A DNA stretch of 64,000 nt, taken from positions 124,001 through 188,000 of the forward strand of contig CABYRH010000001.1 in assembly GCA_902521315.1 (NCBI GenBank), read 5' to 3'. This document shows, piece after piece, positions 35,424-45,683 of this stretch. Source of the stretch: an uncultured Alphaproteobacteria bacterium. Lineage in GTDB: Bacteria > Pseudomonadota > Alphaproteobacteria > HIMB59 > GCA-002718135. A model generated the notes under the pieces. That model saw only the letters and a list, made by a program, of their open reading frames with translations. It did no database searches and was not told the DNA's origin. A program made the position numbers and the translations under genes. Position 1 is the stretch's first letter. Every line of letters starts with the position of its first letter.

Positions 35424-37529
35424 TTATAGTGATATTGCAGCTAAAAGTAAAAGAGCAACAATATTTGTAATTTTAATCATTGGATTTACTGCTGGACCAG
35501 CGGTATCTTTATATGGATCTCCAACGGTATCTCCAGTTACTGCTGCCTTGTGAGCTTCACTTCCCTTACCGCCATGATTACCATCTTCAATATATTTTTT
35601 TGCATTATCCCAAGCTCCTCCTCCAGCGGTCATGCTTATTGCAACAAATAATCCTGTGATAATAACTCCTAGCAATAATGCCCCTAAGCAAGAAAGTGCT
35701 GCGGACTGTCCGGCAATAAATAATATAACAAAATAAACAACTATTGGAGATAAAACTGGCAACATAGATGGTACAATCATTTCTTTAATTGCAGATTTAG
35801 TAAGAATATCTACACATGTACCATATTCAGGTTTCCCTTTACCTTCCATTATACCTGGAATTTCTTTAAACTGTCTTCTTACTTCTAATACAACAGAACC
35901 AGCGGCTCTACCAACTGCAGTCATACTTAAAGCTCCAAACAAGAATGGTAATAATCCTCCTAATAATAGTCCAACAACTACATAAGGGTTTGATAAATCA
36001 AATGAAACTTCTATTCCGTATAAAGGACTGCTCGGATCTTTAGCAAAATGATCAAGATCTTCAGTATAAGCTGCAAATAAAACAAGCGCTCCCAATCCTG
36101 CTGATCCAATTGCATAACCTTTTGTTACGGCTTTAGTGGTATTGCCAACAGCATCAAGTGCATCAGTTGTCTTTCTAACATTTTCATCCAAATTTGACAT
36201 TTCTGCAATACCACCTGCATTATCTGTTACAGGCCCGTATGCATCAAGCGCAACTACCATACCAGCTAAAGCTAACATAGTTGTAACAGCAATGGCGATA
36301 CCGAATAAACCAGCAAGAGAATATGTTGAAATAATCCCCGCAACAATAATAAGAGCTGGAAGAGCAGTTGCTTCCAAACTAATTGCGAGACCTTGTATTA
36401 CATTAGTACCATGACCAGTGGTTGATGATTGCGCGATACTTTGAACTGGTCTGTAATTAGTTCCTGTATAATATTCAGTCACCCATATTATTAAGCCTGT
36501 AATAATCAATCCGAGTATCCCACAAATAAAAAGTGACATCCCTGTAAATTGAGTAGATGTTCCTTCAACAACTAAGACACTATTCAATCCCACTATGTAA
36601 TCAGTAACAAAGTATAATAACACTGCAGATAAAATTGCCGAAACTGCAAACCCTCTATAAAGAGCTGACATAATATTGTTATTTTTACCAAGCCTTACAA
36701 AGTATGTTCCAATTATACTAGTTAGAGCACAAACTCCTGCAATAGCTAAAGGAAAAATCATCATTGTATAAGAATTTTCAATAAAAAATATAGAAGCTAA
36801 AACCATTGTTGCTACAACTGTTACTACGTAAGTCTCAAAAAGATCAGCAGCCATTCCTGCACAATCACCAACATTATCTCCAACATTATCTGCAATAACA
36901 GCTGGGTTTCTAGGATCATCTTCAGGAATGCCAGCTTCTACCTTACCAACTAAATCTGCTCCAACATCAGCACCCTTAGTAAAAATACCTCCACCTAGTC
37001 TTGCAAATATTGAAATTAACGATGCTCCAAAACCAAGAGAGACTAAAGGAGCTACGATTTCTCTACCAGGAAATGAGCCAGAGTTGTGCAAAACAAAATA
37101 AAAAACTGCAATAGAAAGAAGTGCAAATCCTGCTACTAGCATGCCAGTTACAGCACCTGCTTTAAATGAAACTGATAAACCTTCAGCTAAACTATTGCTA
37201 GCAGCATGTGTTGTGCGAACATTAGATCTAACCGATATATTCATTCCAACATAACCTGCAGCACCAGAAAAAAATGCTCCAATCAAAAAACCAATTCCAG
37301 ATGCCAAATCAAAAACTATCCAAATAAGAGCAAAAATAACAACTCCTACAATTGCTATCGTCATGTACTGTCTGTTTAAATAAGCTCTAGCACCTTCTTG
37401 AATTGCGCCAGCAATTTCTTGCATTTTATCATTTCCAGAACCAAGTGATAAAATTTGCCTAGATGTTACTAGACCATATAGTACGGCTGCTAGACCGCAT
37501 AAAACAATTAATACTTGCAGTGTTGTCAT
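35424..37529 (-). CDS. hppA: membrane proton-pumping pyrophosphatase (K+-independent)
   Basis: A 701-residue integral membrane H+-PPase with about 16 helices. Catalytic segments are [40 protein letters not shown] and, near the C-terminus, [26 protein letters not shown] carries the Lys that marks the K+-independent subtype (K+-dependent enzymes have Ala). It couples PPi hydrolysis to outward proton transport and complements proteorhodopsin. AAGGAG precedes the ATG by six bases. 57 bases separate it from thiL. Confidence 0.96.
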   Translation of the reverse strand: MTTLQVLIVLCGLAAVLYGLVTSRQILSLGSGNDKMQEIAGAIQEGARAYLNRQYMTIAIVGVVIFALIWIVFDLASGIGFLIGAFFSGAAGYVGMNISVRSNVRTTHAASNSLAEGLSVSFKAGAVTGMLVAGFALLSIAVFYFVLHNSGSFPGREIVAPLVSLGFGASLISIFARLGGGIFTKGADVGADLVGKVEAGIPEDDPRNPAVIADNVGDNVGDCAGMAADLFETYVVTVVATMVLASIFFIENSYTMMIFPLAIAGVCALTSIIGTYFVRLGKNNNIMSALYRGFAVSAILSAVLLYFVTDYIVGLNSVLVVEGTSTQFTGMSLFICGILGLIITGLIIWVTEYYTGTNYRPVQSIAQSSTTGHGTNVIQGLAISLEATALPALIIVAGIISTYSLAGLFGIAIAVTTMLALAGMVVALDAYGPVTDNAGGIAEMSNLDENVRKTTDALDAVGNTTKAVTKGYAIGSAGLGALVLFAAYTEDLDHFAKDPSSPLYGIEVSFDLSNPYVVVGLLLGGLLPFLFGALSMTAVGRAAGSVVLEVRRQFKEIPGIMEGKGKPEYGTCVDILTKSAIKEMIVPSMLPVLSPIVVYFVILFIAGQSAALSCLGALLLGVIITGLFVAISMTAGGGAWDNAKKYIEDGNHGGKGSEAHKAAVTGDTVGDPYKDTAGPAVNPMIKITNIVALLLLAAISL

Positions 37530-37586
37530 TGAAAACTCCTTAAAATTTTGGCTGATATGTCAGAAACAATAAAAAAAATCAAGTTT

Positions 37587-38567
37587 TTAGGAGAAATGAT
37601 CAAATTTCTTGATATTCTTTATATCCAAATGTGAATCGAAATGAATTCCTTTTTCTCTTATTACTTTACCTATCAAAGCAATATTAATATTATTTTTATT
37701 CGCAATATTTAAAATCTTATTTCTATTTTTTTGATTAGATATAATTATTAATCCATAATCGTCACCAGCATTTAAAAGGTCCTCTAATCTAAAATAATTT
37801 TTATTGTTAAGAATTTTTTTTGTCTTAACACTTAATGGAATTTTATTTACATTGATTAATGCGCCATATTTATCATTTAACATATCAGTTAAATCCCCGA
37901 TCAGACCATCAGAAATATCTTTCATTGAATTAACATGATTTGCAATCAGCGGTCCAAGCTTACAAGGTATGGGGTATAAATATTTTTTAATAAAATATTG
38001 CTTCAAATTTTTATTTGATAAAATTTTTTTTTTTAAAATTTCTAAACCAATCTTTGACTCACCAATATTTCCAGTTATTAAAATATCATCATGTAAATCA
38101 AATTTATTTTGAAATATTTCTAATTTATTTTTTATAAATCCAAAAAAAGTTGAAGAAACAATAAGTTTATTTGATTTTGATAAATCACCACCTAAAAGAT
38201 AAAATCCATATTTACGTTGTATTTTCTTTAATTCACTTGAAAATGAATTTAACCAATTAAGATTAATATTATTTGGTAAATGTAAATTTAAAAGATAAGA
38301 ATGAGGAAAAGCCCCCATGGCAAAAATATCTGATAAGTTTACTGTTGTAATTTTTTGAGCTATTGACTTGGGGTCGTCTTCAGAGAAAAAATCTATATCC
38401 TCAGAAATAGTATCAGTCGTAACAGTGAGTTTATAATTTTTATTTTTTAATTCTAAATAAGCTCCATCATTTTCAAAATTAAATGTTCCCTTTTTGTTTA
38501 AATTTAATTTTTTAAAATATTTGTTAATAATTAATTTTTCAGATAAATTATTTTTTATTAATTTCAT
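37587..38567 (-). CDS. thiL: thiamine-monophosphate kinase ThiL
   Basis: A 326-residue PurM-fold kinase making thiamine pyrophosphate from thiamine monophosphate with ATP. Visible: DGAYLELKNKNYKLTVTTDT, the metal-site DFFSEDDP, KITTVNLSDIFAMGAFP and YLLGGDLSKSN. It overlaps nusB by 20 bases, the usual alphaproteobacterial pair. Together with the riboswitch-controlled thiBP transporter it indicates that the cell makes TPP from taken-up thiamine phosphates or from an incomplete pathway. Confidence 0.9.
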   Translation of the reverse strand: MKLIKNNLSEKLIINKYFKKLNLNKKGTFNFENDGAYLELKNKNYKLTVTTDTISEDIDFFSEDDPKSIAQKITTVNLSDIFAMGAFPHSYLLNLHLPNNINLNWLNSFSSELKKIQRKYGFYLLGGDLSKSNKLIVSSTFFGFIKNKLEIFQNKFDLHDDILITGNIGESKIGLEILKKKILSNKNLKQYFIKKYLYPIPCKLGPLIANHVNSMKDISDGLIGDLTDMLNDKYGALINVNKIPLSVKTKKILNNKNYFRLEDLLNAGDDYGLIIISNQKNRNKILNIANKNNINIALIGKVIREKGIHFDSHLDIKNIKKFDHFS

Positions 38568-39018
38568 CTTTATCTATATAATTTTGAATTATAGCATTAA
38601 TTAATTTAGTTTCTTTTTCAGAAACAAGACTTTTACTTATATTCAAATAATCATTAAGGACAATTTTAAATTTATTTTTATCAGTAATCTTTAATTCAGT
38701 AATAATAGCAAACATTATTGATTTTAATATATTATCCCATTTTTCAAATTTTCGATTAATATTAATTAAGTCATTCAAATCATCAATAATATTTTTTTTA
38801 TCAATATTGTTTTTAAAACTAGAAAAAAGTTTATTTAAAAAATTTTTATTAAATTTGAGTCTAAATTCTTTTTTCTCATCAATTATAGCAATATTAGTAT
38901 CATAAAAATGCTTTTGAAAGTCTTCAATACTTTCTGAAGAATCTGCATTTAAGAATTCATTCTGAAAAAGATATTGAACAAATGCAAGTCTTGTTTGTGA
39001 CTTGGTATAATTTTGCAT
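38548..39018 (-). CDS. nusB: transcription antitermination factor NusB
   Basis: A 156-residue all-helical NusB-like protein placed between ribH and thiL, its normal site. N-terminal SQTRLAFVQYLFQNEF and DYLNISKSLVSEKETKLINAII fit NusB, though the protein is strongly diverged and lysine-rich like the rest of the genome. It joins the rrn antitermination complex with NusE. Two bases separate it from ribH; it runs 20 bases into thiL. Confidence 0.82.
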   Translation of the reverse strand: MQNYTKSQTRLAFVQYLFQNEFLNADSSESIEDFQKHFYDTNIAIIDEKKEFRLKFNKNFLNKLFSSFKNNIDKKNIIDDLNDLININRKFEKWDNILKSIMFAIITELKITDKNKFKIVLNDYLNISKSLVSEKETKLINAIIQNYIDKDEINKK

Positions 39019-39020
39019 TT

Positions 39021-39422
39021 TTAATTCAATAACTGTATGCAGGCTAAAGCAGCTTCTTGACCTTTGTTTTTTTGATTAATATCACTTCTTATTTTGGCTT
39101 GCTCTAAATCGTAACACGTTAAGACGCCAAATCCAATTGGTACATTAAATTCAACAGATAAATCCATAATTTTTCTGGTTGTTTCATTTGCAATAACTTC
39201 AAAATGATATGTGTCACCTTTAATAATACATCCTAGAGAAATAAATCCATTAAAATTGTCAATATTTTTTTTAATTAAATAAGGAATTTCAAAACAACCC
39301 GGTGCATTAATGACTTCATATTTATAACCATTTTCTTTAAGGGTATTGATTGCACCCAACTCAAGATTTTTTGATATTTCTTTATAATAATTTGCTGAAA
39401 CTATTAGAATTTTATTATTCAT
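39021..39422 (-). CDS. ribH: 6,7-dimethyl-8-ribityllumazine synthase
   Basis: A 133-residue lumazine synthase (short form) that joins 3,4-dihydroxybutanone phosphate and the pyrimidine diamine. INAPGCFEIPYLIKK and SLGCIIKGDTYHFEV with its catalytic His are conserved. It begins four bases before the ribB stop (ATGA overlap) and is followed by nusB. Confidence 0.95.
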   Translation of the reverse strand: MNNKILIVSANYYKEISKNLELGAINTLKENGYKYEVINAPGCFEIPYLIKKNIDNFNGFISLGCIIKGDTYHFEVIANETTRKIMDLSVEFNVPIGFGVLTCYDLEQAKIRSDINQKNKGQEAALACIQLLN

Positions 39423-40522
39423 ATTTTTTTCTGATCGACTATTTCAATATTAAATCCATCCAAAGCAATAATTCTTTTCTTACTGTTTGTTAATAATATA
39501 ATTTTATTTATTTGTAGTAATGATAAAATCTGAGCACCTACACCATATTCTCTTAGTTCTAATTTATTTTTTGATCTTTTTCTTTTATTAAACATTTTAA
39601 GCATATTTGGTGACATATCACTATTTATTAAAACTATAGCTCCTGATCCATTCTTCTCAATAAGTTGAAAGGCAGACTTAATTTCACTTCCAAAAATATT
39701 TTTTTCTTCAAATATATCCTTAGTGACATCCAATCTGTGCATTCTAACAAGTACAGGTTCATTTACATCATTTAGATTTTTTACTAGAGCGTAATGCTTT
39801 TCACCAGAAATAGAATTTTGAAAAACATTTAAAGTAAATTGCGAGCCCATCTCACTTTCAAATGGTCTTTTGTCGATCTGTTCGACAATTTTAGTTTTTT
39901 TAAGTCTAAATTTAATTAAGTCACTCACAGTTCCTACTTTTAAATTATGTAATTTTGCAAACTTAATAATTTCTGGTAATCTCGCCATAGAACCATCTTC
40001 GCTCATTATTTCGCAAATAACACCAGAAGGATTTAGATCTGCTAGTTTTGAAATATCAACTGCTGCCTCTGTATGACCAGCACGTACTAATACTCCGCCA
40101 TCCCAGGCCATAAGAGGAAAAACGTGTCCAGGATAAACAAGATCATTCTTGTTTCTATTTTTGTTTACAGCTACCGATATGGTATGAGCTCTATCAGCTG
40201 CAGATATTCCAGTAGTCACCCCTTCTTTTGCCTCAATAGAAACAGTAAATGCAGTTAAATCATTTTTTATGTTACTTGGATTCATTAAGGGAAGTTTCAA
40301 TTCTTCTATTCTTTCCTTAGTTAAAGCTAAACAAATTAATCCTCTTCCATGCTTTGCCATAAAATTAATAGCTTGTGGGCTCGCATATTGAGCGGGAATG
40401 ATTAGATCGCCTTCATTTTCTCTATCAGGATCATCAACAAGAATATACATTTTTCCATTTCTTGCATCTTCAATAATATCTTCAATAGAAGATAGATACT
40501 TTTCAATATTATCTTTATTCAT
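39419..40522 (-). CDS. ribB: 3,4-dihydroxy-2-butanone-4-phosphate synthase with degenerate RibA-like domain
   Basis: A 367-residue RibBA-like protein. The N-terminal DHBP synthase domain is intact (VDDPDRENEGDLIIPAQ, HTEAAVDISKLADL). The C-terminal part, from about residue 210, aligns with GTP cyclohydrolase II, but the zinc cysteines and the HSECLTGD active site are replaced by MHRLDVTKDIF and no Cys is present, so it should not hydrolyse GTP. Start at ATG 40522, which overlaps the ribE stop; a TTG at 40552 is in frame but lies deep in ribE. A separate GTP cyclohydrolase II should exist elsewhere. Confidence 0.92.
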   Translation of the reverse strand: MNKDNIEKYLSSIEDIIEDARNGKMYILVDDPDRENEGDLIIPAQYASPQAINFMAKHGRGLICLALTKERIEELKLPLMNPSNIKNDLTAFTVSIEAKEGVTTGISAADRAHTISVAVNKNRNKNDLVYPGHVFPLMAWDGGVLVRAGHTEAAVDISKLADLNPSGVICEIMSEDGSMARLPEIIKFAKLHNLKVGTVSDLIKFRLKKTKIVEQIDKRPFESEMGSQFTLNVFQNSISGEKHYALVKNLNDVNEPVLVRMHRLDVTKDIFEEKNIFGSEIKSAFQLIEKNGSGAIVLINSDMSPNMLKMFNKRKRSKNKLELREYGVGAQILSLLQINKIILLTNSKKRIIALDGFNIEIVDQKKI

Positions 40523-41105
40523 TGTTAAGGATAAAACGTGCAAGATAATCAAATTCTATATTAACTTGATCACTTTTATTTAAATATTTTAAATTAGTAT
40601 GATTAAACGTATGTTCTATTACAGAAATCATAAATGTATTATTTTCTACTTTTGCTACTGTTAAAGAAATACCATTTATTGAAATAGATCCCTTTTCTGC
40701 AATAAACCTATTATTTTTATAAAATTTTTTTTCGAAATGATATTCCCAACTATTTTCAAGTTCTAAAATTTCACTGACAATAGTTGTGGTGTCAACATGA
40801 CCATAAACAAAATGACCACTAATTTCATCACCTATCTGAAGTGATTTTTCTAAATTAATTTTTTCATTTTTTAAAATAGAATTAGCTAGATTTGTTCTTT
40901 GCAGGGTTTCTTCTCCTATATTCACATCAAAGCTAAATGAATTGTTGTTTAATGGAGTTATATTTTTTGCTGTAAGACAAACTCCATTACAAGAAATTGA
41001 AGTCCCTTCCTTACAATTACTCAAATCAAGATTTGTAGATATTTGATAAAGTCCCAAATCTTTGTTTTTTATTGTTCCTAAATCTTGAATAATACCTGTA
41101 AACAT
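40515..41105 (-). CDS. ribE: riboflavin synthase alpha chain
   Basis: A 196-residue riboflavin synthase with two lumazine-binding repeats. MFTGIIQDLGTI is the N-terminal signature; repeat 1 includes GVCLTAKNI, repeat 2 GISLTVAKV and a VDTTTIVSE segment. It disproportionates two lumazines into riboflavin and the pyrimidine. It begins at the end of ribD (shared base) and is followed by ribB. Confidence 0.96.
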   Translation of the reverse strand: MFTGIIQDLGTIKNKDLGLYQISTNLDLSNCKEGTSISCNGVCLTAKNITPLNNNSFSFDVNIGEETLQRTNLANSILKNEKINLEKSLQIGDEISGHFVYGHVDTTTIVSEILELENSWEYHFEKKFYKNNRFIAEKGSISINGISLTVAKVENNTFMISVIEHTFNHTNLKYLNKSDQVNIEFDYLARFILNNE

Positions 41106-42187
41106 TAATTTACCTGATAGTTTATATATATATCGTCTTTAAATTTTTTTCTTTCATATAAAGATAAATTTAATTGACTAAGTTTTTTTCCAACAATTGC
41201 TGGCTTGCCATGTTTTCCTATAATAATTTTGGATTTAAATAAATGAATTTCATCTACTAAATTATTATTTAACAATTCTGTAAAAAAAATACCACCTGCT
41301 TCAACTAATAAATCTGATATTTTTAATGAGTATATTTTACTAAAAATATTTTTTAAATTTAGTTTTTTGTTTTTATTTAATTTACAAAAAATAATTTCAC
41401 ATCCAAATTTAATTAAATTTTCAGATTTTTCATTTTTTTTAGAAGTAAAGATAATAATTCTTTTTTTAGATATATCTTTTAATATTTTTGATTTCATTGG
41501 TATTTTAAGATTTTTATCAATTATTATAATTGGAATATGTTGTTCTAAAGTTTTTTTTAATCTTATAGTTAATCTTGGATTATCTTTTATTACAGTTTTT
41601 GAAGTAGTTAAAATAGCTTGACTCATTGATCTTAACTTATGCGCATATTCTCTACTTGATTTATTTGATATCCATTTACTTTTATAATCATGCCATGCAA
41701 TTTTTTCATCTGCAGAAGTTGCAATTTTGACTTTTGTAAATGGTTTTTTCTTTAAAACACTTTTAAAAAAAAATTTATTTAAATTATATGTTCTATTCTT
41801 TTCTAAACCTACATTTACAATTACATTATTTTTTTTTAACTTTTTAATACTTTTATAATTAGTTCTAATATCTGGATCAGCAGCAGATATAAATATTTCT
41901 TTAATTCCCGATCTTAATATTTGATCTGTGCATGATCCATCTTTTGAACTATGAAAACATGGCTCTAAAGTAACATACATTGAAGCTCCTTTAGCTTTAT
42001 GGCCAGCTTTAGCTAGAGCTATTTCTTCGGCATGAGGCCTTCCAGATTTATTCGTTACAGCTTTAGAAATTATTATTGAATTTTTTGCAATTACACAGCC
42101 GACTGTGGGATTGGGGAAAGTTTTTCCAAATTTTTTTTTAGCAATATCATGTGCTAAATTAATCATCTTTACATTTTGTTGAGACAC
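41105..42187 (-). CDS. ribD: bifunctional riboflavin deaminase/reductase RibD
   Basis: A 360-residue two-domain enzyme of riboflavin synthesis: N-terminal zinc deaminase (HAE in GRPHAEEIALAKAGHKA, and LEPCFHSSKDGSCTDQI for the other zinc Cys residues) and C-terminal reductase (LLVEAGGIFFTELL). The two cysteines of the zinc site are present, so both steps may be active. It follows nrdR by six bases. Confidence 0.95.
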   Translation of the reverse strand: MSQQNVKMINLAHDIAKKKFGKTFPNPTVGCVIAKNSIIISKAVTNKSGRPHAEEIALAKAGHKAKGASMYVTLEPCFHSSKDGSCTDQILRSGIKEIFISAADPDIRTNYKSIKKLKKNNVIVNVGLEKNRTYNLNKFFFKSVLKKKPFTKVKIATSADEKIAWHDYKSKWISNKSSREYAHKLRSMSQAILTTSKTVIKDNPRLTIRLKKTLEQHIPIIIIDKNLKIPMKSKILKDISKKRIIIFTSKKNEKSENLIKFGCEIIFCKLNKNKKLNLKNIFSKIYSLKISDLLVEAGGIFFTELLNNNLVDEIHLFKSKIIIGKHGKPAIVGKKLSQLNLSLYERKKFKDDIYINYQVN

Positions 42188-42193
42188 TAAAAA

Positions 42194-42646
42194 TTATTTA
42201 TCTTCTAAATTACCTAGGAAATCTTCAAAATCTTTTGCTTCTCTGAAATTTTTATAAACAGATGCAAATCTGACGTATGCTACCTGATCTAAATGCATTA
42301 AAGCTTCCATAATGTACTGACCGATAATATTAGATTTTATATCAGTTTCACCTGAATTTTCTAATTTTCTTACAATCGCATTAACAATTTTTTCAATTTT
42401 TTCGTTATCAACATTTCTTTTTCTCAAAGCTAAAGAAAGAGATCTATACATTTTATCTCTATCGAAATTTTCTTTTTGACCGTTACTTTTCATTACGACC
42501 AAATCTCTTAGCTGAATTCTTTCAAAAGTTGTAAATCTAGAGCCACAAGCATCACAAACTCTTCTTCTTCTTATAGCTGTATTATCTTCTGTAGGTCTTG
42601 AGTCTTTTACTTGTGTATCTTCATTACTACAGAAGGGGCATCTCAT
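42194..42646 (-). CDS. nrdR: NrdR transcriptional repressor
   Basis: A 150-residue NrdR with an N-terminal zinc ribbon (C3, C6, C31, C34 in CPFC and CDAC) and an ATP-cone domain ([17 protein letters not shown]). It senses ATP/dATP and represses ribonucleotide reductase genes; no NrdR box or nrd gene is visible in this window. Abuts glyA. Confidence 0.96.
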   Translation of the reverse strand: MRCPFCSNEDTQVKDSRPTEDNTAIRRRRVCDACGSRFTTFERIQLRDLVVMKSNGQKENFDRDKMYRSLSLALRKRNVDNEKIEKIVNAIVRKLENSGETDIKSNIIGQYIMEALMHLDQVAYVRFASVYKNFREAKDFEDFLGNLEDK

Positions 42647-43936
42647 TTAAAATGCCTCACTATAAATTGGATATTTTTTGCAAAGCTCAATTACATCTTT
42701 TCTTGTTTTATTAAAAACTACATTTCTCTCATTTTCTTCAAGTAAAAGACTATCCAAAATATCGGCAATCATATTTCCAACCTGTTCAAAATCTTTCTGA
42801 TTAAAACCTCTGGTCGTAGCTGCGGCAGTTCCAAATCTAAGTCCACTAGTTATTTTTGGTGGATTAGGGTCATATGGAATTGCATTTTTATTACATGCCA
42901 ATCCAACTTCTTCTAAAATTTTTTCAGCTTTATCACCAGTTAAACCTTTTGGTGTTAAGTCTAACCAAACTATATGTGAATCTGTACCCCCAGTAACAAT
43001 TCTAAATCCTCTATCAACTAAAGTTTTTGCCATAACTTTAGCACTAGCAATTACATTTTTAATATATTCTTCGAATTCAGGTTTAAGTGCTTCACCAAAG
43101 CATACGGCTCTAGCTGCAATTACATGCATTAATGGACCACCTTGTAATCCAGGGAAAACAGCAGAATTAATTTTTTTATATAAATCTTCATGATTAGTTA
43201 AAATCATTGCACTTCTTGCACCTCTTAAAGTTTTGTGAGTTGTTGAAGTTACTACATGTGCATGCTCAATCGGATTTGGATATTGTTTACCAGCCACCAA
43301 ACCGGAATAGTGAGCCATATCAACTAAAAAATATGCTCCTACTTTATCAGCTATTTCTCTAAATTTTTTCCAATCTATTGTTCTAGGATAAGCGGAAGCT
43401 CCCGCTATTATCATTTTTGGTTTATGCTCTAAAGCTAAAGCTTCAACTTCATCATAATCAATTAAATCTTTATCATTACCATCTTTTTTTACACCGTATT
43501 GAACAGCATTAAACCATTTACCAGATAGATTAGGTTTTGCTCCATGAGTTAGGTGACCACCTGATGCAAGAGACATACCTAAAATAGTATCATGTGGTTG
43601 AAGTAAAGCTAGAAAAACTGCTTGGTTTGCCTGTGCTCCACTATGCGGTTGTAAATTTGCAAATTTACAATTAAAAAGTTTTTTAACTCTTTCTAAAGCA
43701 ATCTCTTCGGCTTGATCTACGAATTCACATCCTCCATAATATCGTTTACCAGGATACCCTTCTGCATATTTATTGGTCATAACAGAACCTTGAGCATTTA
43801 AAATTGATCTTGAAGCGATATTTTCAGATGCTATCAACTCTATTTGGTTTTGCTGTCTTTCTAGTTCACGGCTTAACGTTCCATAAACCTCTGGGTCTGC
43901 TTCTTTAATTCCTTTAGTAAACAAATCTGAAATCAT
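42647..43936 (-). CDS. glyA: serine hydroxymethyltransferase
   Basis: A 429-residue PLP enzyme, serine plus tetrahydrofolate to glycine and methylene-THF. SAGTHLTHG-like SGGHLTHG and the PLP lysine in [15 protein letters not shown] are seen, with full family length. It overlaps rpiB by four bases. I see no glycine riboswitch in the short upstream region. Confidence 0.97.
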   Translation of the reverse strand: MISDLFTKGIKEADPEVYGTLSRELERQQNQIELIASENIASRSILNAQGSVMTNKYAEGYPGKRYYGGCEFVDQAEEIALERVKKLFNCKFANLQPHSGAQANQAVFLALLQPHDTILGMSLASGGHLTHGAKPNLSGKWFNAVQYGVKKDGNDKDLIDYDEVEALALEHKPKMIIAGASAYPRTIDWKKFREIADKVGAYFLVDMAHYSGLVAGKQYPNPIEHAHVVTSTTHKTLRGARSAMILTNHEDLYKKINSAVFPGLQGGPLMHVIAARAVCFGEALKPEFEEYIKNVIASAKVMAKTLVDRGFRIVTGGTDSHIVWLDLTPKGLTGDKAEKILEEVGLACNKNAIPYDPNPPKITSGLRFGTAAATTRGFNQKDFEQVGNMIADILDSLLLEENERNVVFNKTRKDVIELCKKYPIYSEAF

Positions 43937-44352
43937 AGTTTTTTAATCCTTCTTTTATGTCGTCCTGACTCAAACTTTGTAGAAAGAAAAGCCTGAACAC
44001 TTTTTTTTGCCTCGCTAGTATTTATAAACCTTCCTGGTAAAACAAGTACATTAGCATCATTGTGCTTTCTTATCAATCTTGCTATTTTTGAATTATTAGC
44101 AAGACCAGCTCTAATTCCTTTTTTTCTATTAGCTGCAATACTCATACCAACACCAGTTCCACAAATCAAAATACCAACGTTTTTCTTGTTCTTAAGAACC
44201 TCTCTGGTTAATTTGTGTGCAAAATCAGGATAGTCAACACTTTCATCTGTCTTTGTTCCTAAATCATTAATTTTTGGAAAGTTCTTTAACAATTTGGATT
44301 TGAGGTCAAATCCAGCATGATCTGAAGCTATATATATATTCTTATTTTGCAT
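43933..44352 (-). CDS. rpiB: ribose-5-phosphate isomerase B
   Basis: A 139-residue RpiB with an N-terminal [13 protein letters not shown], a catalytic Cys in [15 protein letters not shown] and a His-rich end ([14 protein letters not shown]). It interconverts ribose and ribulose 5-phosphate. It is the first gene of the rpiB-glyA-nrdR-rib operon and starts 51 bases from the divergent gcdH-like gene. Confidence 0.93.
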   Translation of the reverse strand: MQNKNIYIASDHAGFDLKSKLLKNFPKINDLGTKTDESVDYPDFAHKLTREVLKNKKNVGILICGTGVGMSIAANRKKGIRAGLANNSKIARLIRKHNDANVLVLPGRFINTSEAKKSVQAFLSTKFESGRHKRRIKKL

Positions 44353-44403
44353 AATAATTTTTGTGGTTATTTACATCAAAATGATGATATTGCCTAATAT
44401 TGT

Positions 44404-45579
44404 ATGAAAGAAAATAATTGGTTTGATCCATTTTATATTCAAAGTCATTTAAATGAAGAAGAAAGTAATATTCAGAAAAATGTAAGAGATTTTTGTAATA
44501 ATGAGCTTAAACCTACAGTAGTTGAAAGAAACAGAAAAAATGAATTTGATCAAAGCCTCTATCCAAAATTTGGATCACTTGGAGTTTTAGGACAAACAGT
44601 TAAAACACATGGTGGGTCCGGTACATCAAATTTGGCGTATGGACTTGTAGCATATGAATTTGAAAAAATAGATAGCAGCTATAGATCTTCAATATCTGTT
44701 CAATCTTCTCTTGTGATACATCCAATTAATGAATTTGGATCTCAGGAACAAAAAGATAAATACCTTCCTTCATTAATTAAAGGAGAAAAAATTGGTTGCT
44801 TTGGTTTGACAGAAAGCGAAGCTGGCTCTGATCCTACTTCAATGAAAACTTCATTTAAAAAAACTAAAGATGGATATATTATAAATGGATCTAAAAACTG
44901 GATTACGAATGCTCCAATTGCTGACATATTTATTATTTGGGCTATTGAAGAAAACAAAGATCATAAAAGTATAAAAGGTTTTATAATTGAAAAAAATACT
45001 GAAGGATTAAATACTTCAACAATAGAAAATAAGACAAGCTTAAAAATTAGTCCAACTGGTCAAATAATTTTAAATAATGTTTTTGTTCCAAATAATTTGT
45101 GTTTGGAAAATACTGAAGGATGGAAATCAGTTTTTAGTTGTTTCAATAAAGCAAGATTTGGAATTAGCTGGGGTGTATTAGGTTCAGCATCCGAATGTTG
45201 GTTAATTGCAAAAGACTACGTAGAAAATAGAATTATGTTTAAAAAAACTTTAGCATCAAATCAATTAATTCAAAAAAAATTATCTGAGATGCAAATAGAA
45301 ATAAATCTAGGACTAGCATCATGTCTTTTAAGTTCTAAAGCTCTAGATGAAGGAAAAGATATCATTAATGCAATTAGTATTTTAAAAAAAAATAACTGTA
45401 AAAAATCTCTAGATATAATTAGAAATGCCCGGGACATGCTTGGTGCAAATGGCCTATTAGAAGAATATCATATTATGAGACATTTGGTTAATTTAGAAAC
45501 TGTTAAAACTTACGAGGGTGCGGAGGATATTCATTCACTTATTTTAGGCAAAAATCAGACAGGAATTTCTAGTTTTTAA
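44404..45579 (+). CDS. glutaryl-CoA dehydrogenase-like acyl-CoA dehydrogenase
   Basis: A 391-residue acyl-CoA dehydrogenase closest to glutaryl-CoA dehydrogenases. Seen: FGLTESEAGSDPTSM, the FAD loop WITNAPIADIFIIWA, GANGLLEEYHIMRHLVNLE and the catalytic Glu in TYEGAEDIHSLILGKNQTGI, a strongly GcdH-like C-terminus. GcdH oxidises and decarboxylates glutaryl-CoA to crotonyl-CoA in lysine/tryptophan and aromatic breakdown. It stands just upstream of the TRAP transporter but has its own 104-base gap to it. Confidence 0.88.
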   Translation: MKENNWFDPFYIQSHLNEEESNIQKNVRDFCNNELKPTVVERNRKNEFDQSLYPKFGSLGVLGQTVKTHGGSGTSNLAYGLVAYEFEKIDSSYRSSISVQSSLVIHPINEFGSQEQKDKYLPSLIKGEKIGCFGLTESEAGSDPTSMKTSFKKTKDGYIINGSKNWITNAPIADIFIIWAIEENKDHKSIKGFIIEKNTEGLNTSTIENKTSLKISPTGQIILNNVFVPNNLCLENTEGWKSVFSCFNKARFGISWGVLGSASECWLIAKDYVENRIMFKKTLASNQLIQKKLSEMQIEINLGLASCLLSSKALDEGKDIINAISILKKNNCKKSLDIIRNARDMLGANGLLEEYHIMRHLVNLETVKTYEGAEDIHSLILGKNQTGISSF

Positions 45580-45609
45580 TAATTTTCTTATTATTTATAT
45601 GATTTGAAA

Positions 45610-45636
45610 TTGATAGATTTTCTATTTTTGTATAAT
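45610..45636 (+). promoter_or_regulatory. possible promoter of the TRAP transporter genes
   Basis: TTGATA and TATAAT stand 15 bases apart, 48 bases ahead of the ATG and 40 from the strong ribosome site GGGAGGA at 45674. The spacing is short of the ideal 17, so this is only a likely promoter, but it is the best -10 box in the 104-base gap and fits a binding-protein gene with its own promoter. Confidence 0.35.
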
Positions 45637-45683
45637 TCTATTAATAAATTAATTAATTTATTCATATAATCTCGGGAGGACAT

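Noticed and set aside
40523-40552. TTG start for ribB at 40552
   Set aside because: The ATG at 40522 overlaps the ribE stop in the usual way and the extra residues match no RibB.
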